DNA of 64,000 nt from Clostridium sp. ZS2-4 (GTDB lineage Bacteria; Bacillota; Clostridia; Clostridiales; Clostridiaceae). Under the pieces are notes generated by a model that did no database searches, was not told where the DNA came from, and worked only from the letters and a program-made list of their open reading frames with translations. Location of the stretch: assembly GCF_026719745.1 (NCBI RefSeq), contig NZ_JAPPRQ010000053.1:1-64000 (forward strand), read 5' to 3'. The first letter of the stretch is position 1. Every line of letters begins with the position of its first letter. The position numbers were made by a program, and so were the translations under genes. Positions 44,556-54,300 of the stretch are shown piece after piece.

Positions 44556-45512
44556 TTAAACAACCATCTTTTCACTCCATTTTCCACACCTATCTCCAAA
44601 ACATCCAACCACTGCTGCTTCATCTTTTATATTTACTACTTCACATCTATTAGGACATCCTTTGCATTCAAAACTTGAAGAAATAAAATTTCTATCTGCA
44701 ATATCAAAACCTTTAAAATTAGTTTTTCCAGATTTTTTTGCGGCTTCTGCACCAATCATTGCTGCACCTATTGCTCCCATAACATCATAATTTTCAGGAA
44801 CATATATGTTAAATCCCAACGCATTTTCAAAAGCTTTTTTTATACCCTTATTGGCTGCAACACCGCCCTGAAAAAATACTTTTTGTTCTATATCTTTTCC
44901 CTTTGCTACATTGTTCAAATAGTTTCTTACAAGTGCTTCACATAATCCCATAATTATATCACACTGATCATAACCTAACTGCTGCTTATGTATCATATCT
45001 GATTCTGCAAAAACTGCACATCTTCCCGCAATTCTTACTGGAACCGTTGATTTTAGAGCATAATCTCCAAATTGTTGAATAGGAATTTCTAATCTTTCTG
45101 CCTGCCTGTCGATAAAAGAACCTGTTCCTGCCGCACATACCGTATTCATTGCAAAGTCAGTTACAACCCCATCTTTTAATGTTATTATTTTAGAATCCTG
45201 ACCACCTATTTCTATTATAGTTCTTACATCCTTATCAACATAAAGAGATGCTATAGCATGTGCAGTAATCTCATTTTTAACTGCATCTCCTCCAAGTAAT
45301 GAAGCTGCAATCTGTCTTCCGCTTCCAGTAGTTCCAACAGCATCTATTTGTTTACTGTCGTATTTATCCTTTAAGATTTTCAATCCTTCTTGAATAGCTT
45401 TTATAGGCTTTCCTTTTGTTCGTAAATATATTTTTTCAACAACCTTCATTGAATTGTCTATAAGTACAAAGTCTGTGCTTACTGAGCCAACATCAACACC
45501 CATATAATACAT
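44556..45512 (-). CDS. Acyl-CoA dehydratase activase-family protein with C-terminal cysteine cluster
   Basis: ASKHA ATPase of the HgdC/BcrA family, 318 residues from the ATG at 45512. Motifs MGVDVGSVSTDFVLID, IEIGGQDSKIITLKDG, NTVCAAGTGSFIDRQA and GRCAVFAESDMIHKQQ match electron-injecting activators. It is longer than the activator at 8136-8912 because of a tail CKGCPNRCEVVNIK followed by CFGDRCGKW, probably a second iron-sulfur site. It overlaps the preceding gene by 20 bases. The electron acceptor is probably one of the two upstream DUF2229-type proteins rather than a dehydratase. Confidence 0.85.
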   Translation of the reverse strand: MYYMGVDVGSVSTDFVLIDNSMKVVEKIYLRTKGKPIKAIQEGLKILKDKYDSKQIDAVGTTGSGRQIAASLLGGDAVKNEITAHAIASLYVDKDVRTIIEIGGQDSKIITLKDGVVTDFAMNTVCAAGTGSFIDRQAERLEIPIQQFGDYALKSTVPVRIAGRCAVFAESDMIHKQQLGYDQCDIIMGLCEALVRNYLNNVAKGKDIEQKVFFQGGVAANKGIKKAFENALGFNIYVPENYDVMGAIGAAMIGAEAAKKSGKTNFKGFDIADRNFISSSFECKGCPNRCEVVNIKDEAAVVGCFGDRCGKWSEKMVV

Positions 45513-46593
45513 GTGTTTCTTTTCTCCTTTCAAGTAAATCTAAAAATGCTTCTATTCTAGTTACATAGCCTCCTTCTCCTGTCATTTCATCTACCACAAG
45601 ACTCATTATAGGAAAATCTTTATCTTTAGAAATTGCTGGAAGTATAGCCTTTGATATTATTTCTGGCATACATCCCATAGGAAATATCTGAATGGCTCCA
45701 TCTAATTTATTTTTATGCGCCATTACAGCTTCTCCTATGCATTCTCTGGCATGACCACCTATGTAATATGGAAGATATTCTCTTGAAGCCATTCTCAAGT
45801 CAATAGAATTAGCCTTTATTACTTTCATTGCAGCATCCTTTGCCCACCAGCTAGGTGTAAGCTTTCTTTTACTGCAAACACCATAATCCATAAGCTTTTC
45901 TTCAATATTCAAGTTAGAAAATTGATCTATTACGGTGTAAATCTCACCTATTACAGCTACTTTTATTGGATTTTTATTTTTATCTATTTTTACACTATCT
46001 ATCTTTTTCTTATATTCTTTTAAAAGTTTCATTGCTCTCATAGGGTCATTAGTAGCAAATACCTCTCTTTTACATTCATTGAGTATCTTCTTACACTCTC
46101 CCCTATTAACTTCGTATCCAGCTAAATAATGAGCTTTTTCTTCAATTTTATCAATTAAATTTATAGCTTTTAATGCCCTTAGAGTAGCTCTTGTTTTTTC
46201 GCCTTTATTTTTTGTACTTCCAGATACTAGCTCACCTATTCTTCTCATAAGTTCTTCAATTCCAATGCCTTTTGGGTAATCCATAACAATAAACTTCACG
46301 TTATACCCCATTTTCTTCAAAATATTCATTTGAAGTTCACAATACTCTCCAAATCTACATGGACCACAACTTCCAACCAAAAGAACAGTATCTGCTCCCT
46401 GTTCTATACTTTGTAAATAATTTCCCATCATTATTTTGAAAGGCAAGCATATTTCTTCTGGTGAACAAGCTGTTCCTATTTCAAGAGCAGTTTTATTATT
46501 TACAGGTGGAACTATGTATTCTATTCCTAGTGCATCAAAAAATATCTTAGCTGCTATATAAACATTACCCATGTGCGGAAACGTTACTTTCAA
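45493..46593 (-). CDS. DUF2229/CoA-activase-related protein, larger subunit
   Basis: 366 residues from the TTG at 46593, 7 bases after GGAGG (the frame opens 18 bases earlier with another TTG). Cysteine-rich segments TACSPEEICLPFKIMMGNYLQSIEQGADTVLLVGSCGPCRFGEYCELQ and later QIFPMGCMPEIISKAILP resemble cluster-binding parts of HgdB-like and DUF2229 proteins. It overlaps its neighbours on both sides by 29 and 20 bases. The reaction is not known; relatives are thought to be ATP-driven low-potential reductases. Confidence 0.75.
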   Translation of the reverse strand: MKVTFPHMGNVYIAAKIFFDALGIEYIVPPVNNKTALEIGTACSPEEICLPFKIMMGNYLQSIEQGADTVLLVGSCGPCRFGEYCELQMNILKKMGYNVKFIVMDYPKGIGIEELMRRIGELVSGSTKNKGEKTRATLRALKAINLIDKIEEKAHYLAGYEVNRGECKKILNECKREVFATNDPMRAMKLLKEYKKKIDSVKIDKNKNPIKVAVIGEIYTVIDQFSNLNIEEKLMDYGVCSKRKLTPSWWAKDAAMKVIKANSIDLRMASREYLPYYIGGHARECIGEAVMAHKNKLDGAIQIFPMGCMPEIISKAILPAISKDKDFPIMSLVVDEMTGEGGYVTRIEAFLDLLERRKETHVLYGC

Positions 46594-47485
46594 GCTTTTT
46601 CCTCCTTTCAAGCATATCTGTAAATGCCTCTATTCTAGTATTAAATCCTGCTTCACCTGTCTGTTCATCTATCTTTAAAACAAGAAATGGGAAATCTTTA
46701 ATTCTGTCCTTTATAAGTTCTATAACTACAGAATCTATTCCACATGCAAAGGATGATATGTAAACTAACCCATCTACTTTTTGATTTAATGCAAGATGGA
46801 CAGCAGCTCCATATGAATTTCTTGCAAAACTCCAAAATGGTTTCTTAAAAAGCTTATTAACTTCTTCATCTATGGCTTCTTCTTCAACAAATTCTTCTGT
46901 TATAACTCCCATTCCAAATTTATTAAGCTTTTCTACTATATTCATATTTATATATTTATCATATACATTATAAGGATGTCCTAATAAGGCAATATTCATT
47001 TTATATTTACTGTCATTTATTCCACACACAAAATTTTTTTGTGCACTTTTAGCTTTAATATAAGCCATATCAATAGCATGTAGATTACCAGTTATCATAA
47101 ATCCTAACTTTTTTACCCATTCATACAATCCCTTTTCTGTATTCATATATAGAGGTAATTCTGTAATCTGAGGCATATCTTCTATACTGTACTTAATCAT
47201 TTCAGGAAGACCACAGAATTTAGGACATATGTATTCTTCATCCCTTATGCGCATAATTCTAGGGATAATCATAAGGTCACATTTATCTTTTATACTAGCT
47301 ACATGTCCGTGAAAAATCTTAATTGGCAAACAAGCCTCATCAACACAATACTTTACTCCATCATTTAGTATCCCTTTATTTGTATCATAAGAAGTAATAA
47401 TTTCAGCTCCAAGTTCATTTATGAATGTTTCAATAAATGGATAGTATTTAAAGTATAAAAGACCTTTTGGTATTCCAACTTTCAT
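46565..47485 (-). CDS. DUF2229/CoA-activase-related protein, smaller subunit
   Basis: 306 residues, paralogous in outline to the following gene: MKVGIPKGLLYFKYYPFIETFINELGAEIITS at the start, YCVDEACLPIKIFHGHVASIKDKCDLMIIPRI (cysteines near 47-52), ICPKFCGLPEMIKYS near 105 and YISSFACGIDSVVIELIKDRI near 240, ending LKIDEQTGEAGFNTRIEAFTDMLERR. The closing motif is repeated in the next protein (VVDEMTGEGGYVTRIEAFLDLLERR). In many clostridia the three parts are fused into one long protein; here they are separate overlapping genes. Confidence 0.75.
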   Translation of the reverse strand: MKVGIPKGLLYFKYYPFIETFINELGAEIITSYDTNKGILNDGVKYCVDEACLPIKIFHGHVASIKDKCDLMIIPRIMRIRDEEYICPKFCGLPEMIKYSIEDMPQITELPLYMNTEKGLYEWVKKLGFMITGNLHAIDMAYIKAKSAQKNFVCGINDSKYKMNIALLGHPYNVYDKYINMNIVEKLNKFGMGVITEEFVEEEAIDEEVNKLFKKPFWSFARNSYGAAVHLALNQKVDGLVYISSFACGIDSVVIELIKDRIKDFPFLVLKIDEQTGEAGFNTRIEAFTDMLERRKKLESNVSAHG

Positions 47486-47583
47486 ATTTTACCTCCTTCA
47501 TTACACTCCATAGACTCACATCTTATATTATTGAACAACTACATACTTTTTATTCATATTTTATTCAATAACAGTAAATACAA

Positions 47584-47730
47584 TTGAATAATATTGCTAC
47601 GCAATATTATTCAAGCAACTAGTAGCCAGCTCCCAGTAACTAGTGAAGGATGTTTTGCTATCCCAAAGCCTAAATTTAACTAAAAAAGAGTAAGAACATA
47701 TAAAATTTCTATGCTCTTACTCTTTTTTAT
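47584..47730. repeat. Heptad repeat element B, with terminal hairpin and terminator
   Basis: A perfect 14-bp hairpin TTGAATAATATTGC-TAC-GCAATATTATTCAA (47584-47614) leads straight into five 7-bp units AGCAACT, AGTAGCC, AGCTCCC, AGTAACT, AGTGAAG (47614-47648), the core GATGTTTTGCTA, then CCTAAATTTAA and a terminator AAGAGTAAGA / TGCTCTTACTCTT at 47682-47730. The inverse right half seen in elements A and C is missing. The rest of the 47486-47775 gap is AT-rich. Confidence 0.85.
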
Positions 47731-47775
47731 GCTTCTTTTTTCTTAATTTATTTTCTCAAATATAAACTTTAAATA

Positions 47776-48633
47776 CTAATTAAGTACAGATTTTTTATCT
47801 TGAAAATATACTATAATAGCCATTAAAATTATTATGCTACCACCAATAATACTTAATATGTCAGGAATTTCATTCCATATAAAAAAGCCTATGATAGCTG
47901 AAAATACTATATTAACATAATTATATATTGCTACTTCTGAAGCTGGTGCATATTTATATGAATATGTTAATGCAAACTGTGCCACTGCTGCAAAAACTCC
48001 TGTTAAAACCAAGTACATAAGCTGTAACTTAGTTGGTATTGCAAAATTAGCTAACATAAAAGGAATCGTTCCTATTACTGACACAAAAGAAAAATAAAAA
48101 ACTATTGTTGCAGGATTTTCTCTATTTTTTAAAAATCTTACTAAAGTATATGCAGCTCCAGCAAAAGCAGCTGATAGAAATCCTGCTATTGCTGGAACAA
48201 CACTTAAATCCCATTGAGGCTTTATGACTAAAAGTGCTCCTAAAAATACAACAATCATGGAAACTATCTTCATAGGTGTTAATTTTTCTTTTAGAAATAT
48301 CACTGCAAAAATAGTTATAAAGAATGGTGATAGTTTGTTAAGCATTGCTGAATCAGCAAGATTCAATTTACTAATGGAGTAAAAATAAAAAAATACTCCA
48401 GTAAGTCCAAGAAGTGCTCTTGCTATTAAATATTTTTGATTTTCCTTTTTTCCAAACATACTTCCACTGTTATTCTTTAATGCTCCAATAGCAACAAAAA
48501 GGCTTATTAGATTTCTAAAAAACACTTTCTCAAATACAGGAATATCTCCTGATAATTTAACCGCAGCTGCCATAAACGAAAAAAATAAAGCTGATACTAG
48601 CATGTATAATACTGCTTTTGATTTATTATTCAT
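47776..48633 (-). CDS. EamA/DMT-superfamily transporter (second of two paralogues)
   Basis: Ten-helix drug/metabolite exporter, 285 residues from MNNKSKAVLYMLVSALFFSFMAAAVK; the ATG at 48633 follows GGGGGG closely. Two EamA repeats of five helices each are evident, with SKLNLADSAMLNKLSPFFITIFAVIFLKEKLTP closing the first. It is 32 bases after a clearly related gene, with similar segments throughout, so a heterodimer or a duplicated exporter is possible. Substrate unknown. Confidence 0.88.
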   Translation of the reverse strand: MNNKSKAVLYMLVSALFFSFMAAAVKLSGDIPVFEKVFFRNLISLFVAIGALKNNSGSMFGKKENQKYLIARALLGLTGVFFYFYSISKLNLADSAMLNKLSPFFITIFAVIFLKEKLTPMKIVSMIVVFLGALLVIKPQWDLSVVPAIAGFLSAAFAGAAYTLVRFLKNRENPATIVFYFSFVSVIGTIPFMLANFAIPTKLQLMYLVLTGVFAAVAQFALTYSYKYAPASEVAIYNYVNIVFSAIIGFFIWNEIPDILSIIGGSIIILMAIIVYFQDKKSVLN

Positions 48634-48665
48634 TATTTCCCCCCTTACCAAAACATATATTACCT

Positions 48666-49526
48666 TTAATTACTTTTTGTCTTCCCTTTACCATAATAAA
48701 AATTTATTCCTCCAGCGGATATTATTAATCCTCCACCTATAATACTTAATATATCTGGATATTCTTTAAAAACTACAAGTCCTAACAGTGTAGAAAATAC
48801 GATAGTTGAATAGCTATATATTGATATTTCTCCTGCTGGTGCAAACTTATATGCAAGAGTCATATAACTTTGTCCACCTATCCAAAATATACCCATAACT
48901 GCAAGCATAATAATTTGTATGAAATTTGGAATTTTATACGTTATTATCATTATAGGAAAAGTTCCTATAATTGACACAAGAGAAAAATAAAAAAGTATAG
49001 TTGAAAAATCTTCTTTATCACCTAAAAACCTCAGCAAAGTATAGGCTACCCCTGAAAAAACCGCTGATAAAACGCCAGAGAACGCTGGTAAAATTTCTAA
49101 ATTAAATTTAGGTCTTACCACTAAAATTGCACCTAAAAATACTAATAATAAAATCAGTATATGTACTTTACTTAAATCTTCCTTTAAAAATATGAAAGCA
49201 AATATAATCACAAAAAATGGCGATAATTTATTTAATATAGATGAATCAGCTAATACTAAGTTTGATATAGCGTAAAAGTTAGTCACTAATGCCAAATAAC
49301 CAAATAAAGCTCTACTAATTAAATATTTACGACTTTCCTTTTGTCCAAATAAATTCTTTTTATTCTTTCTAGCTAAAATATATGTAAAAATAAGACTTGC
49401 TCCATTCATAAAGAACATTCTTTCAAACATAGGAATATCTCCAGAACCCTTTATCATTACATTCATAAAAGAGAAAGAAATAGATGATAACAGCATATAC
49501 ATTACCGCTTTCGATTTTTTCTCCAT
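48666..49526 (-). CDS. EamA/DMT-superfamily transporter (first of two paralogues)
   Basis: 286 residues from MEKKSKAVMYMLLSSISFSFMNVMIK; the ATG at 49526 is 7 bases after GGAGG, and the extra frame to 49550 has no such site. Two EamA repeats, with SNLVLADSSILNKLSPFFVIIFAFIFLKEDLSK aligned to the same place in the following gene. Roughly half of the residues look shared between the two, consistent with an older tandem duplication. Confidence 0.88.
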   Translation of the reverse strand: MEKKSKAVMYMLLSSISFSFMNVMIKGSGDIPMFERMFFMNGASLIFTYILARKNKKNLFGQKESRKYLISRALFGYLALVTNFYAISNLVLADSSILNKLSPFFVIIFAFIFLKEDLSKVHILILLLVFLGAILVVRPKFNLEILPAFSGVLSAVFSGVAYTLLRFLGDKEDFSTILFYFSLVSIIGTFPIMIITYKIPNFIQIIMLAVMGIFWIGGQSYMTLAYKFAPAGEISIYSYSTIVFSTLLGLVVFKEYPDILSIIGGGLIISAGGINFYYGKGKTKSN

Positions 49527-49574
49527 ATTTATCCTCCATAAAATAAACATACTCTTTATTTTAACACAACATAA

Positions 49575-49817
49575 GAAAAGTGCGAAGCACTTTTCAGTAG
49601 CCAGTGACCAGTAACCAGTAGCCAGAAAGAAAAAAGAATTAAAGAATTTAAATTGATAAAAATAGACATAAAAAAGAGCAAAAATATAGAAAATATCTAT
49701 GTTCTTGCTCTTTTACTTATTTAAATTTAGGTTTTGCCTTAGCAAAACTTCCTTCACTGGTTACTGGTATCTGGGCACTGGTTACTAGAATAAAATTGCT
49801 TCACAATTTTATTCTAG
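49575..49817. repeat. Heptad repeat element C, complete with both terminal hairpins
   Basis: Left: 9-bp hairpin GAAAAGTGC-GAA-GCACTTTTC (49575-49595), directly followed by AGTAGCC, AGTGACC, AGTAACC, AGTAGCC (49596-49623). Middle: terminator-like stem around 49670-49714. Right, inverse: TAGCAAAACTTCC core, five heptads 49752-49786 (inverse AGTAACC, AGTGCCC, AGATACC, AGTAACC, AGTGAAG), and a perfect 14-bp hairpin CTAGAATAAAATTG-CTTCA-CAATTTTATTCTAG (49785-49817). That last hairpin contains the stop codon of the next gene. Read in reverse, the right half matches element B closely. Confidence 0.88.
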
Positions 49818-50450
49818 TATGCATTTTTTAGGACACGCCTTCGCACATTCTCCACATTGAATACAATCTGGATGACTTAAAATATCTCCTTTATAATCAT
49901 ATGGAACTATTCCCATAGGACATTTCTTTTGACATAGCTTGCATGAAACACAAGAAGATTCTACTGTTAATCCATTTTTCTTCTTTTTAAAGTGTGACAC
50001 TGCTGCTGCTATGCTTCCCATAGGACAAAAATTACACCAAGTTCTATGATTAAAAAAGAAAGATAATACTATTCCAACTATAGTAGTTACAACAATCATC
50101 CTATAAAATACCATACCAATTCCAGCAGCATCTCCCCAATTTATATATACTCCACGTCCAAACATATAAAACATAAAAATTATAACTACACTTCTAAAGA
50201 TTTTTGACTTTAAAAATTTAGGTACAGGCCTTTTATTACTAAATCTAAAAATTATATTGTCATAAAAACTACCTCTAGGACATATATTCCCACACCAAAA
50301 TCTTCCTTTTCCCAAAACAGCCAATACTATTGGTCCTAACATACAGATAATAGCTCCTAATGCAATTCTTATATCAAACAATCCAGCAACGATAAATATC
50401 AACATTAAAATAAACCCATACTTTTTCCAATATTTTAATAATCCTTTCAT
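49809..50450 (-). CDS. Membrane-bound 4Fe-4S protein (NapH/NosR-type)
   Basis: 213 residues with four membrane segments. Cysteine motifs CGNICPRGSFYDN near 52 and CNFCPMGSIAAAVSHF near 142 flank the membrane as in NapH/YccM/NosR proteins, and a C-terminal ferredoxin part has CVSCKLCQKKCPMGI and CIQCGECAKACPKKC. It probably passes electrons across or along the membrane. A CsoR/CstR-like palindrome sits in the promoter. The last residues ILE and the stop lie inside the terminal hairpin of element C. Confidence 0.87.
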   Translation of the reverse strand: MKGLLKYWKKYGFILMLIFIVAGLFDIRIALGAIICMLGPIVLAVLGKGRFWCGNICPRGSFYDNIIFRFSNKRPVPKFLKSKIFRSVVIIFMFYMFGRGVYINWGDAAGIGMVFYRMIVVTTIVGIVLSFFFNHRTWCNFCPMGSIAAAVSHFKKKKNGLTVESSCVSCKLCQKKCPMGIVPYDYKGDILSHPDCIQCGECAKACPKKCILE

Positions 50451-50471
50451 CCTTTTCGCTCCTTCCGTTTT

Positions 50472-50524
50472 TATACCCCCGAGGGGTATAAAAGAATTTT
50501 AATACATTTTTATTTATCTGTCAA
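50472..50524 (-). promoter_or_regulatory. Promoter with CsoR/CstR-like palindrome
   Basis: Minus strand TTGACA (50519-50524), 17 bases, TAAAAT (50496-50501). Just downstream is TATACCCC-CGA-GGGGTATA (50472-50490), overlapping the expected start point. ATACCC...GGGTAT palindromes are the known operator type of the CsoR family (copper or persulfide sensing). Confidence 0.75.
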
Positions 50525-50623
50525 TATATCATAACCGTTTATATCTACAAAAAACAAACTTAAAGACATATACTATAATCCTTAAGTTTGCTTTTTATTT
50601 TGTTTTATCTTTACTACGTGAAA

Positions 50624-51271
50624 CTATATAAAATTTTTATTAATCTCTTTCCACTTCATCCTATACCCTTGTTCAATTATTTTTCTTTTAACCTCTTTTG
50701 CTGATATATCATCATAATTTTCCGAATCCAATATATCCTGCAAACTAATATTTACTAATTTACTTTTCAATCTTGGTTCATAGGTTATAAAAAGTTCCTC
50801 TTCTATTCTTGACTGGCTTTTAGTATTGTTTTCATCAATTATATGTTCTACAAAAATACCACATTTACTTAATGCATACCCTATTAAAATACTTCTATGA
50901 CAATTTAATGGATTTCTTTCCGAGCATAAAAGTGCTATCTTTTGCCCATTTTCTATTTCTATCCTTACTTTTTCTATTCCTTTTTGGAATAAAAGATTAA
51001 TTATAATCTTATCAAAATCCACCGCTCCCTCTTCATTTATTATCCATTTTTCCTTTATGATTCCACCTAGTTCTTTACCAGAATAAATGTAGTTTATTTC
51101 TTCTTCTCTTAATTTTATATCTAGAAATTCTCTGTTAAAAATTTTGGTATATTTATTAGGAGCATAAGATACTCTTCTTATGTCCATAATGCAGTTAATT
51201 TTATATCGTTTAATAATATAAATCAAATCTTCTAAACTCCTAGTAGAATGACCTATAGTATAACATACCAT
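50624..51271 (-). CDS. DUF488-family protein
   Basis: 215 residues from MVCYTIGHSTRSLEDLIYIIKRYKINCIMDIRRVSYAPNKYTKIFN, the typical DUF488 opening; ALLCSERNPLNCHRSILIGYAL near 125-146 is the conserved cysteine/histidine segment. Start set at the ATG at 51271 (11 bases after GGAGG), since a GTG start 18 bases earlier overlaps that site. It lies 30 bases behind the helicase-nuclease gene and is read with it. Function of DUF488 is not established; nucleic acid related roles have been suggested. Confidence 0.82.
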   Translation of the reverse strand: MVCYTIGHSTRSLEDLIYIIKRYKINCIMDIRRVSYAPNKYTKIFNREFLDIKLREEEINYIYSGKELGGIIKEKWIINEEGAVDFDKIIINLLFQKGIEKVRIEIENGQKIALLCSERNPLNCHRSILIGYALSKCGIFVEHIIDENNTKSQSRIEEELFITYEPRLKSKLVNISLQDILDSENYDDISAKEVKRKIIEQGYRMKWKEINKNFI

Positions 51272-51301
51272 ATCAACCAATGCCTCCACCTATAAAATAT
51301 T

Positions 51302-54300
51302 TTAGGCTATTCCCCTATTCATATCTGCATTTTTAATTTTTGTCCAAAGCTTATCTATTGTCTCTTCTGGATTTCTATAAAACTCACTTCCATTTATCTT
51401 AAAAAATTTCCACCCAACTCTCTCAAGACACATTTGTTTTTTATACTCTTCTTCCCAATTATTTATCTTATTTATTTTATCCCCATTGCATTCTATTGCA
51501 AATTTATTGTTAACACCTTCTATAACAAAATCTATGTTATAATTTCCAACTACAACCTGTGGTTTAACTTCACAGCCCTTTTCCTTTATCATTCTATAAA
51601 CATCTCTTTGGAATTGAGAACCAAAAATATTCTTCAAATCAATATTTTTATTCTGCTTCTCATTTAAATTAATACAATAGTTTAGTAACCTTGCACGTAC
51701 ACATTTTGAATTCAAATCCTCTAAATCTACAGAGTGAAATACCCACATTTGATTTCTTGCTCTACTAGCTGCCACATTAAATCTTCTTACATCTGCCTCT
51801 TTAGTAAGGGCAGTAAATTTAACATTGTTTGCAATAACCATAGATAAAAATATTATATCTCTTTCGTCTCCTTGAAAAGCATATGCATTTCCACAAACAA
51901 TTTCTCTTTCTCTCATTTCTCTATATCCTATTTTCTTTATCAATAAACTTTCTATAAGCTCCGATTGAGAATCTCCTAAAAGAGAAATTACTCCCATAGT
52001 CATACCATTATATCTTGAATCCTTACAGCATTCAGCTATTTTATTAACCAAAGCTTCAGCTTCCTTAATATTTACAGGTTTTACTTTATCTCTTTCACCA
52101 TCTACTCTTACTGTTTTGATTGCAGAACCTAATTTTTCACTACTGTTGAATCTTCTAATAGGTATAATTTCCCTTCCATAACAGAGACTGTTGCTAAATT
52201 CAATTATCTCTGGTACACACCTAAAATGTTCTTTCAACATAATCCTATTTGGAAATATTCTAAGGGCAGTATTATAAAGACTTGTTTTCATGTCAAACCA
52301 TTCCGAATGGGGTATATTCTTCAAATATTTATCTATAAGTTTTTGTATTTTGTCAACATTAACTCCTACAGCTTCAGGACTTATCTGATTATCGTCTCCA
52401 ACTATGATAGCTTTTTTACCTCTAAACAAGGCTGAAATACCAAAAATATCGCACTGGCTGCTTTCATCAATTATTACTACATCAAACATCTCTTGTGATA
52501 AAGGAAATTTTTCAATAACTTTATCTAAAGGCATTATCCATACTGGAATTATATTCTTGCAATTTTCCATTTCTCTTTGTGCTAATTTTCTATACATATC
52601 CGATTGCTTACCAGTACCCTTTCCTATTCTTTTAACAGCATCAAGCCATGCATATAAGCTTCTTTTTTCTAATTCTCCTACCTTATTTATTTGATTGTAC
52701 CATGTCTTTTTAGCTACTATTTTTCTGATAAGCTTACTCTCTCTATTCTTTTCTTTTTCAATCTTTTCATCTATTTCATCTATTTCGATTTCATGTGCCA
52801 TTTTCAAAATGTTATCTAACTGTCCCCATCTCCATGCAAAACTAAAATTTTTATATTTTATCAGCATATTTAATTTATCTTCATCATTGATAATCTTTTC
52901 AACAAGTTTAGGACAATCTTCATTTATTTTCTGTAACAAATCATTTATTTCTTTAAAAATTGGTGCCATTTCCTTAAACTTGTCTAGTTTTACATAAACT
53001 TTTTTTACAGTTCTAATATCATTACAACGTATAGCTTGTACAGTTTCTTCAAAACCTTCAATACCAGAAATATTTTTTTCTAAATTTCTGATGTACAGCT
53101 TTAAGGTTTCATATTCATTTATGCATTTTATACTTAAAATACCTTGACTTAAATGACTATAGGTTTCTTTACTATGCCAATCCATTTCATTTAAAAATGC
53201 AATATTTCTCATAGAGATAATAATCTTATTTTTAACTGAATTATCCCAATTTATCAAGGTATCTATTTTGTTCATCTTCTCCTCTAAATTAGCTAATACA
53301 CTTAAATTAATTTCACCTATTTCTTCTCCTTGATATTCTCTCATGGAACTATTCCAAAGTTTTCTAAGACAGTGTTCAACATAACGCTGTTCAATATATT
53401 TTTTAGCTATTTTAGCTTGCTCCTTGTTTTCTATCGGACTATGATCTACTCTGCACTTTTCCAGTATACTTTGGCACTCAGGATGTAAAACCTTAAATAA
53501 TTTGTTTATCTTTCCTTTTTGTTGATACTGCTTATATATAATGCTATATCTTTGTGCTAATGCAACAATATCTATATTCTCAGGTATCTCAATATAATGT
53601 CCATTGATTTCTTTTACAATACTGCAAATTTTTTCAACATAAGAGTTGCATCTTAAAATCATCTGCTGAAGTACGACTCTTACAGTTTCACTTTGATAAG
53701 AAGATTGTAATATATTCTCCCACCATGTGCCTTGTATTTCTTCCAGAAACCTCTCTGCATTTTCTAGAAGGCTTAAAATCCTGCTATAATCATAATCAAC
53801 ATTATAAGATACGCACCAATCCTTAATTATATTTTTATAATGATGATAATTCTTTTCTAATTGTAAAAATCTCTCCATTTTAGAAACAAGTTCTGAGCAT
53901 GAAGGTATATTATAAAGTAAATTTTCTATCTTAAAAAATTGTATTAAATCTTCTTTATGGATATTGCTTAATAGATATATTAATCTTGAAAATTTTGCAT
54001 CTGTCATAGGACACTTCTGAACAGGTTTTATATTATCTTCTATCCATGAATACCTGTTTTCATTTTCCTTTACCCATTTAGCTATATTTAGTAGTTTATA
54101 CTGTTTTCCATAATATTTTATATTTCCATTTTCTATTTTCTCAGCCTTCTTAAGTTTATAACATAATTCTTTTTGCTTATCTCTACATTCATTAAGCTCT
54201 TCTTCCAAAGTTTCCCTCTCATCGTTTAATTTTCTTATATCCCACGCTAAACTTTCTGTTGTTTTTCTTATATAATAATCTACTTCCTTTAATATTTCTG

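Noticed and set aside
43603-49817. Could the short repeats be CRISPR arrays?
   Set aside because: Units are 7 bp, contiguous and without spacers, and no cas genes are present in the window.
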